Source: Actinomycetota bacterium (GTDB lineage Bacteria; Actinomycetota; Acidimicrobiia; Acidimicrobiales; Microtrichaceae). Taken from it: a DNA stretch of 46,844 bases. This document shows, in pieces, positions 33,953 to 42,928 of the stretch. The translations under genes and the position numbers were made by a program. How positions within the stretch are numbered: position 1 is the first letter of the stretch; each line of letters starts with the position of its first letter. The DNA lies in contig VGBZ01000017.1 of the NCBI GenBank assembly GCA_016870275.1, positions 1 to 46,844 on the forward strand, given 5' to 3'. The notes beneath the pieces are model-generated. The model made no database searches and was not told where the DNA came from. It was given only the letters and a program-made list of their open reading frames with translations.

Positions 33953-34534
33953 TCAGCTCAGGGTGAACGCCGCCTCACGGGCATCTGCGTTGTTGAAGAG
34001 GCTGTTGTTGGTCACCCGCACGTAGCAGGTCGTGTTCTTCTCGACCCCGGCCGGTGCGACGTCGGCAGTGGCGAAGCAGCCCCAGTCCAGATCACCCGAG
34101 GGCTCACGACCCCGGAAGATCTGCACCACCGTCGAGCCGCTGCCCGTGGCGGTGGCGTTCGGGTTCAGCGACGACAGGGGCGCACAGTCCTGCCCCGGGC
34201 TGAACGACGGGTTGCTCGTGACCTTCCGACAGATGTCGACGTACATGAGCTTGCCCGGGGTCTGGCCGCTCCAGGTGAACACGACGGGCTTCTCGCAGCC
34301 GCCGGTCACCCCCATCACCGGATTCTCGGCCAGGACCGCATCACCCGGCGGCACCGTCGACGGAAGCGGCGGCAACGGGAACGTCGGGCACGGAATGGTC
34401 GTCGTGGTGGTCGTGCTCGTGGTGGTCGTCGTCGTCACGGGTGGAGGCGGTGGCATCACGCACGACGCAGCGACGACCACGACGGTGGCGAGCACGACGA
34501 ACGCAGCGGTCCGGTGACGGTTGATGTGCGACAT
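33953..34534 (-). CDS. Lipoprotein with a four-cysteine secreted domain (paralogue A)
   Basis: The 193-residue protein has a lipoprotein signal (lipobox AASC), a Pro5/Thr-rich linker and a domain (about 75-193) that I cannot name. It shares a long series of identities with the protein at 42929-43519: WSGQxPxKLxYVDICxK, PGQDCAPLSSxNP, TGSGxT, FRGxxPSGD, WGCFAxADVAPAG, TTCYVRVTNxSLFNN. Four Cys are conserved and probably form two disulfides. GGAGGA lies 6 bases before ATG 34534. It is 73 bases after the glycosyltransferase gene that ends the exosortase operon, so it may be co-expressed. It lacks the C-terminal anchor of its paralogue and is instead lipid-anchored. Function unknown. Confidence 0.75.
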   Translation of the reverse strand: MSHINRHRTAAFVVLATVVVVAASCVMPPPPPVTTTTTTSTTTTTTIPCPTFPLPPLPSTVPPGDAVLAENPVMGVTGGCEKPVVFTWSGQTPGKLMYVDICRKVTSNPSFSPGQDCAPLSSLNPNATATGSGSTVVQIFRGREPSGDLDWGCFATADVAPAGVEKNTTCYVRVTNNSLFNNADAREAAFTLS

Positions 34535-34607
34535 GGCTTCCTCCTCCACTTCGACGGGACCCACCCCGTGGGCACCGCTCCAGCTGTTGTACCGACCACG
34601 AACGACG

Positions 34608-36116
34608 TCAGCGTGACCGTCCGGCCAACCCCGGGTGAGCGCTCGGGCCGGCCGGGACCCCGGCGACCGCCTCATCAGCGGCCTCGTCGACGAGCGTCAG
34701 GCCGTGGGTCGTCTTCTCCCAGTGGCTCGGCGCCGTCACCAGTTGCACGGCCGCCCGGAGCGCCGCGATCGACATGAGCACCCAGTAGAGCGGCGACAGC
34801 ACGGCGGCGGCGAGCAGGTCGGGACGTCGGACGACGCGGGCGGTCACGACCGACACGTAGACGACCGACAGGTTGCCGATCACCCACACTGCTGCGGCCA
34901 GGTAGTACGCCCACCCCGGGTACATCGCCTGGACGAACGCCGCCCGAGTGGTGATCCACACCAGGGCGAGCCCCCAGAACCAGAGGTTCATGACGGCGAG
35001 CAGCGGCGTGCAGCCGACGAACATCACGAAGTGGAACACGCCCCGCCAGCCCAGGCCGTGCACGAGCGACCGGGGGTGGCGCCAGGCCACCTGGAACGTC
35101 TGCAGGTAGCCCTTGTACCAACGGCTCCGCTGCTTGACCCAGTTGAGGACGTCGGTGTTGGGCTCCTCCATGGTCACCGAGTCCAGGATCCCGATCCGCC
35201 ATCCGCGCCGCTGCAGCCGGATCCCCAGGTCGCAGTCCTCCGTGACGTTCCACGGGTCCCACCCGCCGACCTCGTCGATCGCCCAGCGTCGGAAGTGGTT
35301 GCTCGTCCCCCCCAACGGGACCGTGGCGTCGGCCAGGACCAGACCGGGCAGGTACAGGTGGAACCAGGTGGCGTACTCGGTGGTGAACCAGCGGGTGAGC
35401 AGGTTGCGGTGTCCGCCGTAGAAGAAGAGGCGGGCCTGCAGGCACACGACCTCGTCGCCGGCGCGACGGAACGCCACGGCCGCCCGCCGGAGCTGCAACG
35501 GTTCCGGGTGGTCCTCGGCGTCGTAGATCGTCACCAGGTCGCCGTGGGCGAATCGCAACCCGAAGTCGAGCGCCCTCGGCTTCGTGCGCGGCTCACCGGG
35601 CGGTACGAGCAGCACCCGCACGGGCAGGTCGGCGTCGATGGCGCGGGCGGCGTCGATGGTGTCGTCGTCGTCCGCCTCCAGGAGCAACACCACGTCCAGC
35701 CGGTCCCGGGGGTACTCGAGACGTTCGAGGGCCTCGAGCAGTCCGGGCAGGATCTCGGGCTCGCCGTAGGCGGGGATGAGCACGGAGTAGACGGGGAGCT
35801 CCTCGTCGGGAACGGCCCGCGCCTCGGCGTCCGAGACGTGCATCGCCGGATCGTGTCGCAGCGCCCGTCGGACCAGGGAGATCCGGTGCCAGACGGTCAC
35901 GGTGTAGAGGACCGACGCGAGCGTGGTGAACGTGACGGCGACCGCGACCGGAGCAAGGGCGGTCAGGCCGACGAGCACCACGGCCGCGACCACCCAGCGC
36001 CACGGACGTGACCGGGTGACGATGGGGCGGGCCGTTGCGCCCGGGTTCCGCTGTTCGACCTCGGCGAGCGCGAGCGCCAGCTGCCATTCCGGGTCGTCGA
36101 CCTCGTCGACCCTCAC
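34608..36116 (-). CDS. GT2 family membrane glycosyltransferase (processive synthase type)
   Basis: The 502-residue protein has two N-terminal membrane helices (about 40-75), a GT2 catalytic domain with PVYSVLIPAYGE (108-119), the DxD-type DAED (199-202), TED (292-294) and QRSRW (329-333), and three or four C-terminal helices. The D, D, D, QxxRW set marks processive beta-glycan synthases (cellulose/curdlan/beta-mannan-like). The polymer is not predictable. The GTG start overlaps the exosortase stop by 4 bases, so it is the last gene of that operon. Polysaccharide synthesis beside an exosortase is the classical arrangement in Gram-negatives (EPS loci). Confidence 0.9.
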   Translation of the reverse strand: MRVDEVDDPEWQLALALAEVEQRNPGATARPIVTRSRPWRWVVAAVVLVGLTALAPVAVAVTFTTLASVLYTVTVWHRISLVRRALRHDPAMHVSDAEARAVPDEELPVYSVLIPAYGEPEILPGLLEALERLEYPRDRLDVVLLLEADDDDTIDAARAIDADLPVRVLLVPPGEPRTKPRALDFGLRFAHGDLVTIYDAEDHPEPLQLRRAAVAFRRAGDEVVCLQARLFFYGGHRNLLTRWFTTEYATWFHLYLPGLVLADATVPLGGTSNHFRRWAIDEVGGWDPWNVTEDCDLGIRLQRRGWRIGILDSVTMEEPNTDVLNWVKQRSRWYKGYLQTFQVAWRHPRSLVHGLGWRGVFHFVMFVGCTPLLAVMNLWFWGLALVWITTRAAFVQAMYPGWAYYLAAAVWVIGNLSVVYVSVVTARVVRRPDLLAAAVLSPLYWVLMSIAALRAAVQLVTAPSHWEKTTHGLTLVDEAADEAVAGVPAGPSAHPGLAGRSR

Positions 36117-37825
36117 CCGCCCGGCTCCCGTGGTGGCGGCAGCGACGCAGCCTGCTCGGTTGCGGCCGACACGACGCGCCGACCGAAGGTGACGATGAAG
36201 CTGCGCAGGGCGATCTCACGTTCGCTCAGGTCGCTGCCGGCACGACCCTGCACGAACTCGTCCGCGCTGAACGCGAACTGGTCGGCGACGTCCTCGGTGA
36301 CCTCGGGTGCGACCAGCCGCGCACTGTCGACCTCGTTGAGCAGCAGCACGACCCGCTCGTAGCGGATCCGGTCGCCCTGTCGAACGGCCCAGATCCAGTA
36401 GAGGGTCGTCCACTTCAACCCGTTCGCAGGGTCCTGCCAGCGCAGAACGGTTCCGGTGACGCCGCTGCCCAGGTCGACGCGCCGGACGTCCTGCATGCCG
36501 TAGCCGTGGAACTGGTAGCAGGCCTCCAGGCCGAAGTCGCTGAACGACTGCAGGTTGGAGGTGTTGATGACGTCGGCCAGCACCGGCACGTCGCTGCGCA
36601 GGTCGGTCGTGCCGAACCCCCGGTAGCTGAAGCGGACCCAGGTCGAGTCCTCACCGAAGAACCGCTTGCCGTTCGCGAAGGTTGCGACGGGTTCGGCCCG
36701 GAAGCCGTCCAGGTCCGCACCGGATCGGGCGAAGCCGGCCAGTCGGGGCGTACCGACCGACGAGGCGATCGGGTCGTAGCGGGTGAGTCCGTGGTCGAAC
36801 ACACCGGCGAGCAGCGCCACGGGGAGCAGGACGAGCAGGGTCCGCCGGACGGTCGGCACGGCCCGCAGGACGGTGGCGGTCCGGCTCGGCCCGGTGCGCT
36901 GCGGCAGCTGCAGTCCGAACCGGTGGGCGGCGAGCACCATCAGCAGCACGCCGACGTTGAAGGACACGAGCCCGACGCCCGGATGGAGCACATCGATGGA
37001 CGCGGTCTCGCCTGCGAACCGTCCCACGAAGATGATCAGCAGGATCCGGAGGATGTTGAGCACCACCATCAGGACCGACCCGGCCGCCAGCCAGGCGGCC
37101 TTGCGCCACCGGCTGCCACGCAGGACGAGTGAGACGGCCCCGGCGAGCAGCAGGAACCCGACGAGCCCGTTCGCACCCGAGCAGGCCGAGGCGATCTGCA
37201 CCCGGAACCCCTGCTCACCGTGCGGGATGATGAACGAGGTGTCGTCGCCCTGGACCGCCTCGGCCAGCGGCACCACCGACAGGATGATCCGCACCGCCCC
37301 GGCGGTCAGGTCGCTCAGGTGGTCGAGCAGCGACTGGACGGCCCAGCGGGACGGCATGGGCCACGCCAGGAACAGGAACGCCACGGCGACCTTGGTCCGC
37401 CACAGCATCCGCACGCCGAACAGCAGCGTCACCACCCCGGCCACGAAGAACGGCATGGTGAGCAGGTCGATCCGCCACAGCCAGTAGACGACCGACAGGC
37501 GCGGTGGCAGCAGGACCAACGCGACCAGGGCGACGACGATCAGCGGGACCCCGACGATCCGGTCGACCATGCGGTCGTGGATCTCGGGTTCCCCGGCCAC
37601 GGGTCGGGACAGCACGTAGCCCAACCCGATGCTGATCAGGGGAACCAGGCCCAGGTACGCGAGCGGGGTGTCGACGGTGATGCCGCGGAGCAGTGACCAC
37701 AACGACGTGTGGTAGGCGACGACGACGATCGCCAGCCCGGCCGCGGTGCGCAGTCCGACGCTGCGCACGTCACGGTCGGACCATCCACGGGTCGGGGTGC
37801 GCAGCGAGGCGGTGGGGGCGGTCAC
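36113..37825 (-). CDS. Exosortase/archaeosortase-family transpeptidase with EpsI-like C-terminal domain
   Basis: The 570-residue protein has about eight to ten membrane helices in the first 310 residues with the exosortase catalytic set: Cys215 in ASACSGANGLVGF, Arg260 in LNILRILLIIF and His281 in VLHPGVGLVSFN, plus the FLAWPMPSRW loop. The C-terminal 240 residues form a soluble domain (DVINTSNLQSF, ACYQFHGYGMQ) resembling EpsI. Exosortases cut PEP-CTERM-like tails and transfer the protein to a surface acceptor; they are typical of Gram-negatives and rarer in actinobacteria. GTG 37825 overlaps the stop of the gene for a Thr-rich anchored protein (GTGA), a likely substrate. The frame is open to 38437 upstream but without helices of the family. 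Confidence 0.9.
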   Translation of the reverse strand: MTAPTASLRTPTRGWSDRDVRSVGLRTAAGLAIVVVAYHTSLWSLLRGITVDTPLAYLGLVPLISIGLGYVLSRPVAGEPEIHDRMVDRIVGVPLIVVALVALVLLPPRLSVVYWLWRIDLLTMPFFVAGVVTLLFGVRMLWRTKVAVAFLFLAWPMPSRWAVQSLLDHLSDLTAGAVRIILSVVPLAEAVQGDDTSFIIPHGEQGFRVQIASACSGANGLVGFLLLAGAVSLVLRGSRWRKAAWLAAGSVLMVVLNILRILLIIFVGRFAGETASIDVLHPGVGLVSFNVGVLLMVLAAHRFGLQLPQRTGPSRTATVLRAVPTVRRTLLVLLPVALLAGVFDHGLTRYDPIASSVGTPRLAGFARSGADLDGFRAEPVATFANGKRFFGEDSTWVRFSYRGFGTTDLRSDVPVLADVINTSNLQSFSDFGLEACYQFHGYGMQDVRRVDLGSGVTGTVLRWQDPANGLKWTTLYWIWAVRQGDRIRYERVVLLLNEVDSARLVAPEVTEDVADQFAFSADEFVQGRAGSDLSEREIALRSFIVTFGRRVVSAATEQAASLPPPREPGG

Positions 37826-38973
37826 GGGGTTCCTCCGGGCACGGGCCCACCGCCGACCCCGGCGGACCGGCGGCGACGGACGAGCAGGGCGAGCGCGGCG
37901 CCGACGACCACCACCGCCGAGATCGGCAGCAGGGCGGTGAGCGGGCTCTCGGACACGACGGGCGGCGGGAGCGGGACGGTGGTGGTGGGCGTGCCCGGGG
38001 CGACGATGCCGAGCGACGCCAGCTGCGTCGGCGCTCCCTGCGCACCGACGCAGCTCTGGACGACCGGCTGTCCGCCCACGGTCCGGGTGAACGACACGGA
38101 GTCGAACTGCACGACGATGCTGCCCCCGGCGGGCGACGAGACGGTGAACGTCCCGGCCAGGAAGTCGTCGCCGCCGTCCGGGATCGGCACCACCGCACCG
38201 GCGGCGAGCGGGAGCGGATTCGAGGTCTCGAGCTGCAGGGGCGGCGCTCCGGTTCCGACCGCCGACAACCGGACGGTCTGGGCCAGGTCGTCCCGGAGTG
38301 CCTCGCCGAGCAGGTTGGGCGGCCCGAGCAGGCCCACGAGGACGGGCAGGTTGGTGCCGGTGGGCACGCCGGTGAGCGTGGAGACACCGACCACCGCAAT
38401 CACGGGCACGGACCCGGGCTGGTTCGTCACCGAGCACGCCAGCTGGAGGGTCACCGTGCGGGACTGGACCTGGACGGACGGCGGCACGGTGGTGGTGGTC
38501 GTCGTCGACGGAACCGTCGTGGGCGACGTGGCGGGCGGCACCGTCGTCGGCGGCGTGGTCGTGGGCACGGGTGGCGGCGTGGTCGTCGGCGGTGTGACCG
38601 GGTCGGGCGGCGGCACCACCAGGTCGAGCTGGGTGAACGACTCGCCGAGCACCTCGGTGGCGGCGCCGTCCTCGAAACCGACCCCCGCCAGCGACTCACC
38701 CTCCGAGAACCCGGCGTCCTCCTGGACCCCCAGCACCTCGGCAGCGGCGGCGGCGGACCCGCTATCCGGCGTGGAGGGCGGCGTCACGGCGTCGCCGGGT
38801 GCGGTGGTCGTGGTGGACGGGGCCGTGGTCGTCGTGGTCGTCGCCCGGGCCGCCCGCTCCTCGGCGGGTGACCCGCCGCCGAGCCGCGTCACGGCGACGA
38901 CGGCCACGAGCGCGACCAGCGGGCCCAGGACGAGCCAGAGCGTCCGCTGTCGGAGGACCGGGGGGACGCGCAT
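37822..38973 (-). CDS. Thr/Pro-rich exported protein with exosortase-like C-terminal signal
   Basis: The 383-residue protein has an N-terminal signal anchor (WLVLGPLVALVAVVAVTRLGG), long Thr/Pro linkers, a beta-rich middle (VQVQSRTVTLQLAC, LPVLVGLLG, GSIVVQFDSVSFTR) and a C-terminal tripartite tail: SESPLTALLP, hydrophobic helix, RRRR. The tail resembles that of the protein at 42929-43519 (PEAPVAILLP, helix, RR). It lies directly before the exosortase gene with a 4-base overlap and shares one base (TGATG) with the preceding gene, so it is probably the main cargo of this system. No known domain was recognised. Confidence 0.75.
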   Translation of the reverse strand: MRVPPVLRQRTLWLVLGPLVALVAVVAVTRLGGGSPAEERAARATTTTTTAPSTTTTAPGDAVTPPSTPDSGSAAAAAEVLGVQEDAGFSEGESLAGVGFEDGAATEVLGESFTQLDLVVPPPDPVTPPTTTPPPVPTTTPPTTVPPATSPTTVPSTTTTTTVPPSVQVQSRTVTLQLACSVTNQPGSVPVIAVVGVSTLTGVPTGTNLPVLVGLLGPPNLLGEALRDDLAQTVRLSAVGTGAPPLQLETSNPLPLAAGAVVPIPDGGDDFLAGTFTVSSPAGGSIVVQFDSVSFTRTVGGQPVVQSCVGAQGAPTQLASLGIVAPGTPTTTVPLPPPVVSESPLTALLPISAVVVVGAALALLVRRRRSAGVGGGPVPGGTP

Positions 38974-41045
38974 CAGTCGAGGAACCCCTCGTCGGGCGTC
39001 GGCCGTGGTTCGCCGCGCGGGTTCAGCACCCGGTACAGGGCGTACCGGCCCGAGGTGTCGTCGTCGCCGCCCCAGGTCCGCACGCGCTCGAAGCCGGCGT
39101 CCTGGTCGGTGAGCAGCCCGGGATGTGCGGCGACGACCGCATCGCCGGTGGATGCCGGGACCCTCAACAGCACGTAACGGACGCCGAAGGTGGCCGGGTC
39201 CGACACGACCGCCTCGAAGTCCCGGTCCGATGGGATGATGAACACCGACGGTTCGGCCGACGCCGACACGACGGCGAACGTGGACGACGCGTCGGTCAGG
39301 ATCGACCCGGCGGTGGCGTCCGGGACGTCGTCCAGGTCGGCGGCGACCGCGGCGGCCCGGCCCAGGACGGACCTCGACGCCTCGATCCGCTCACCGGTGG
39401 CGCCAGCCACGATCGCGTCCACGGTCGAGCGGTCGTCGGCCGACCCGAGGTCGCTGTCCAGCACCACCGTCCACGACAGCGCCAGCCCCGGCACGAGCGA
39501 CAGCACGGCGAGCACCCGCAGCATCCGTGACCCCCCGATCGCACCGCCCGAAACGGCGAGCAGCGCTGCGAGCAGCGCCGACAGCACCACCGCGCCGACG
39601 ACGTAGCGGAACCACGGGAACGTGTCGCCCCGTCCGGCGAGCAGGAGCTGCAGGACCAGCGGCGATCCGACGATCGCTGCGGCGACGCTCGCCCGACGGG
39701 CCGTGCGCCCACCCAGCCAGAGCGCCACCAGCAGCATCGGGACGAGCAGCGGCGCGGCCACCACGAGCTGGCGCAGGTAGAACCCGACCCGTCCGGGCAC
39801 GCTGGTGTCCCCGATGATCGACTCGATCGCCCCGGCGCCGTCCCGCACGAGCGCCGCGTTGCCGTAGTCGGAGGTCAGCTGCGCCAGCGGCTCCCCGACG
39901 ATCACGTACGACACGAGCGACCAACCGAGCACACAGGCGGTGACCGGGAACGCCAGGATCGACAGGTCCAGCACCACGGCCCGGAGCCGGCGCCAGGTCG
40001 CCGAACGAGACGGCCCGACGGTCCCGCGGGTCCATCCGTCGTCCGCCGGCCGCCGTTGGGCCGACACGACGACCACGAACGCCGCAGCGGCCAGGATCGA
40101 TGCCGCGGTCTCGTACCGGGTCAGGTAGGCCGCACCCAGCGCCGCTCCGCCCAACACGAGACCGCCGAGGTCGTCGCGCTCGGCCCACCGGGCGAGCGAC
40201 CGCACGGCCAGCACGAGCAGGACCATCCAGCACGCCTCGCTCATCCCGTTCGCCCCGTACAACAGGACCAGCGGACTGGCCAGGGTGAGGGCCGCCACCG
40301 ACCACCGGGCCCAGCGGGGGCTGCCCGAGGTGCGGGCCCAGTCGACGACCTGGGCGAGCAGCAGACCGGTGCAGATCGCCGAGACGGTCGTGGCTGCGAT
40401 CGACGCCGCGGTGAGCTCCGGCACCCAGGACCGGAGCGCCACGAACGGCACCTGGAACAGGGTCGGGAACGGACCCCAGATGAACCCGATGGATTCGGGG
40501 TGCGGGTCACGGCCCGCCACGACGGCGAGGGCCCCCTGCACGCGGGAGATCGCATCTGCCGGGATGACGCCGCCGCGTGCGGCCGCCACCCAGCCGAGCA
40601 CCATCAGCACGGCGGTGGTCAGCCCGCCGACCACGACCGTCTCGACGTGACGTGTGGACCGCTGCCCCGAGGCCCGGCGGCGGAGTTCGGCGACACGGAC
40701 CCGGACCAGGTGGTCGGCCTCCAACACCGCCGGGTGCGACTCGTCGGCGACGACGACGTCGTCGACCGAGATCCGCGGGATGGGCACGCCACCGGCGGCG
40801 GCCAGCGTGCGGGCCGCCGCCACGGACCGACCGGCGATCACGTCGGCCCGGTCCTCGGCGTCACGCAGGTCCTCGACGAGCGAGTCCAACCGGTCCCACC
40901 GGCGCTCCAGCTCGTCGGCACCGGTCCGGAGGGTCGCAGCCAGTAGCGGCGTTGTTGCGACCGCGGCCGTCCCGGCCGGATGGTCGTCCGGATGGACGGC
41001 AACCGGGTCGAGCAGCTCCCGCTCGTCGATCGACACCGCGTTCAC
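38973..41045 (-). CDS. Polytopic membrane glycosyltransferase-like protein (GT39/GT-C type)
   Basis: The 690-residue protein has a soluble N-terminal part (1-130) with a coiled-coil-like ELERRWDRLDSLVEDLRDAEDRADV, then about ten to twelve membrane helices (135-530) and an extracytoplasmic C-terminal domain. The first loop with FIWGPFPTLFQVPF and the GANGMSEACWMVLL segment recall lipid-linked sugar transferases of the GT-C fold, but no single motif proves it. GTG 41045 overlaps the stop of the coiled-coil gene (GTGA). In the operon it could add sugars to the sorted surface proteins or to their acceptor. Confidence 0.7.
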   Translation of the reverse strand: MNAVSIDERELLDPVAVHPDDHPAGTAAVATTPLLAATLRTGADELERRWDRLDSLVEDLRDAEDRADVIAGRSVAAARTLAAAGGVPIPRISVDDVVVADESHPAVLEADHLVRVRVAELRRRASGQRSTRHVETVVVGGLTTAVLMVLGWVAAARGGVIPADAISRVQGALAVVAGRDPHPESIGFIWGPFPTLFQVPFVALRSWVPELTAASIAATTVSAICTGLLLAQVVDWARTSGSPRWARWSVAALTLASPLVLLYGANGMSEACWMVLLVLAVRSLARWAERDDLGGLVLGGAALGAAYLTRYETAASILAAAAFVVVVSAQRRPADDGWTRGTVGPSRSATWRRLRAVVLDLSILAFPVTACVLGWSLVSYVIVGEPLAQLTSDYGNAALVRDGAGAIESIIGDTSVPGRVGFYLRQLVVAAPLLVPMLLVALWLGGRTARRASVAAAIVGSPLVLQLLLAGRGDTFPWFRYVVGAVVLSALLAALLAVSGGAIGGSRMLRVLAVLSLVPGLALSWTVVLDSDLGSADDRSTVDAIVAGATGERIEASRSVLGRAAAVAADLDDVPDATAGSILTDASSTFAVVSASAEPSVFIIPSDRDFEAVVSDPATFGVRYVLLRVPASTGDAVVAAHPGLLTDQDAGFERVRTWGGDDDTSGRYALYRVLNPRGEPRPTPDEGFLD

Positions 41046-41350
41046 CCGTCACCCGACCCGGCGGCGCCCGCCGGGTCGAGCCGGTCGGCGAGCGCCCGGA
41101 CCTCAGCGAGCGCGGTCCGCAGTTCGGAGCGGACGGCTCGCTGCAGGGCGGTCAGCTCGGCCATGGTGGCCTGCAGTTCGGCCCGGTGGTGCTCGATCAG
41201 CGCCACCGTCTCGGCAGCCAGGCGGGCGAGCTCCTCGGCGTCCACGACCCGGACCTCCGAGGGCGGATCGGAGACCGGCTGGACGGCCGTCGGGGCCCCG
41301 TCGGCCGACCACGGCGCCGTCCCGGCCGGTGGGGTGGTCTGTCCGCTCAT
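41042..41350 (-). CDS. Small coiled-coil protein heading the exosortase operon
   Basis: The 102-residue protein has a Pro/Ala-rich N-terminus and a single long amphipathic helix (about 40-95) made of EELARLAAETVALIEHH and repeated AEL/ALADRL heptads. There is no signal peptide or membrane helix. It is the first gene of the five-gene overlapping operon and may interact with the coiled-coil N-terminus of the next protein. The ATG at 41350 is chosen because the sequence before it is not protein-like; the ribosome-binding site (GAGG) is distant. Confidence 0.65.
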   Translation of the reverse strand: MSGQTTPPAGTAPWSADGAPTAVQPVSDPPSEVRVVDAEELARLAAETVALIEHHRAELQATMAELTALQRAVRSELRTALAEVRALADRLDPAGAAGSGDG

Positions 41351-41536
41351 CAGCCTGGTGTCCTCGCACGATCGCCGTCGGTGCTCACCTGCCGCACCGG
41401 CATGCCGCACGGTACGGAGGCTCTCTGAATGGAAGCTGGCCGACACGTTGCCGTTGGCTGAACGTGTCGGTGCGGCCCGTGGGTCGATCCCCCAGGGCAG
41501 CGCCGGTCCGGGGCCCATCACCGGCCCGGAACGGCA

Positions 41537-41566
41537 CCGGGGGTGCGGCCGCAGCCGCACCCCCGG
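41537..41566 (-). terminator. Strong GC-rich terminator hairpin after the PstS-like gene
   Basis: A perfect 13-bp inverted repeat (CCGGGGGTGCGGC / GCCGCACCCCCGG) with a CGCA loop lies 46 bases past the PstS-like stop and separates that gene from the exosortase operon. No T-run. Confidence 0.8.
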
Positions 41567-41611
41567 AATGTCCTGCCGCTCGTCGGTGAGCAGCTCGGTC
41601 GTTCCCGCCGA

Positions 41612-42838
41612 TCAGGGCGCCGGGAAGATCTTGCAGACGCCGTTCGACCGCTCGGCCGCCGGCACCCGGATGAACCCGGTCAGCGTGTAGCGGTTGCCCA
41701 GCTCCACGAAGTTCGAGTTGCCCGTGTAGTCGTTGGTCGTGTGGTTGGCCGAGTTCTTGCAGAGGAACTCGGTGTACTCCCGCACCGCACCCGGCTTGCC
41801 ACCCGAGGCGACGGAGGCGTCCGGCGTGTAGACCGCCGGCGAACCGGCCACGGTCGCACCCCACACGTCGTCCGACCCTGCGGCCGACGGCGTGGCGTCG
41901 ACCTTCTTGGTCACGTGGAAGATGAACCGGGTGAACGGGTAGGTGTTGTTGCTGATGGTCGTGGAGCCCGGAGCGATGCCGTTGACCGTCCACTGCTGGG
42001 CGGAACCCCGCAGGTACGGGAATGCCCGGAAGCTGGCCCAGCTCATCCACCACACCGCGTTGTTGATGTTGTTGATGGTGGTCGTCGATGCCTCCACCGG
42101 CTTCGAGTCGTTCTCGAAGGGGAAGAACGCCGCAGCCGGACCGGCTCCGTCGGTGTCCACCTTCTTGACGCAGGTCCCGGCGTTCGGGTCGAAGCCGATG
42201 AAGCCCCGGAACGTGGCCTGCGTACCCGAGGCGGAGTTCATGCCGATGGGCTCGATCACCTGTCCGGCGTCGGCCGGATTGCCGGTGATCTGGTCCCAGG
42301 TGGTGATGGAGCAGTTGTAGATGCCCTGGATCTGCGCCAGCGTCAGGTTGCCCGGCGACCGGGTGCCGTAGGTGACGACGGACAGGCCGTCCTTGCCGAT
42401 GGCCCAGAAGTTGGCCGTGGACTCACCCGAGGAGCCTGGGCCACGGGACGAGCGGGCCATGTCGAGCTCACCGGCGATGAGCTGCTTGACACCGGTGGAC
42501 GATCCCGTCGGGAACAGCTGGGAGTTCACGTCGTGGTCCCAGTTGCCCTTGATGTCGGTCTGCGGGTTGGTGGTCGAGCCGTCGAAGCCGACGCACTTCC
42601 GCGTGTTGCCGGCCGGGGTGGTCGGGAACCCGTTGATCGTCTCGCAGCCCTTGGCCTGGTTGTAGACGACGTCGAATTCCTGGTTCACCCGGTAGGTGGT
42701 GTCGGACCCGCCCGAGACCAGCAGGTCCGGGAGGTCGTCGTAGCCGGACGGCTCCGGCGCCAGGGCGCCGGCGGAGCCGATGCTCGTGAGGAGGGTCGCT
42801 CCGGCGATGGCGCCGGCGACCAGGGACTTGAACTTCAT
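41612..42838 (-). CDS. PstS-like secreted phosphate-binding-type protein
   Basis: The 408-residue protein has a Sec signal peptide (1-26) and a type 2 periplasmic-binding fold with PstS-like landmarks: LLVSGGSDTTYRVNQEF near the N-terminus, DMARSSRGPG, FWAIGKDGLSVVTYG, LTLAQIQGIYNCSITTWDQI, IGMNSASGTQATFRGFIG and YPFTRFIFHVTKK. The SGT(Q/A) motif normally contacts phosphate. Three or four Cys may form disulfides. There is no lipobox and no membrane anchor, so it is secreted or held by partners. AGGGAG lies 6 bases before the ATG. No Pst permease genes are nearby, so it may serve a structural or sensing role in the surface system. Confidence 0.82.
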   Translation of the reverse strand: MKFKSLVAGAIAGATLLTSIGSAGALAPEPSGYDDLPDLLVSGGSDTTYRVNQEFDVVYNQAKGCETINGFPTTPAGNTRKCVGFDGSTTNPQTDIKGNWDHDVNSQLFPTGSSTGVKQLIAGELDMARSSRGPGSSGESTANFWAIGKDGLSVVTYGTRSPGNLTLAQIQGIYNCSITTWDQITGNPADAGQVIEPIGMNSASGTQATFRGFIGFDPNAGTCVKKVDTDGAGPAAAFFPFENDSKPVEASTTTINNINNAVWWMSWASFRAFPYLRGSAQQWTVNGIAPGSTTISNNTYPFTRFIFHVTKKVDATPSAAGSDDVWGATVAGSPAVYTPDASVASGGKPGAVREYTEFLCKNSANHTTNDYTGNSNFVELGNRYTLTGFIRVPAAERSNGVCKIFPAP

Positions 42839-42887
42839 GGTGTCTCCCTCGAGGTGAGTGGTGGGTTGGACTTGCTGGGTTGGGGAA

Positions 42888-42920
42888 GGGTCCGGCCGAC
42901 CGTCGGGGTCGACCGGACCC
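42888..42920 (-). terminator. Terminator hairpin after the anchored four-cysteine protein
   Basis: GGGTCCGG (42888-42895) pairs with CCGGACCC (42913-42920); four more inner pairs follow a single mismatch, with a 7-base loop. It lies 8 bases past the stop at 42929 and precedes the PstS-like gene. Confidence 0.65.
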
Positions 42921-42928
42921 CGGGGGGA

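Noticed and set aside
41537-41566. Riboswitch or structured RNA
   Set aside because: It is a simple perfect hairpin just past a stop codon, best explained as a terminator.
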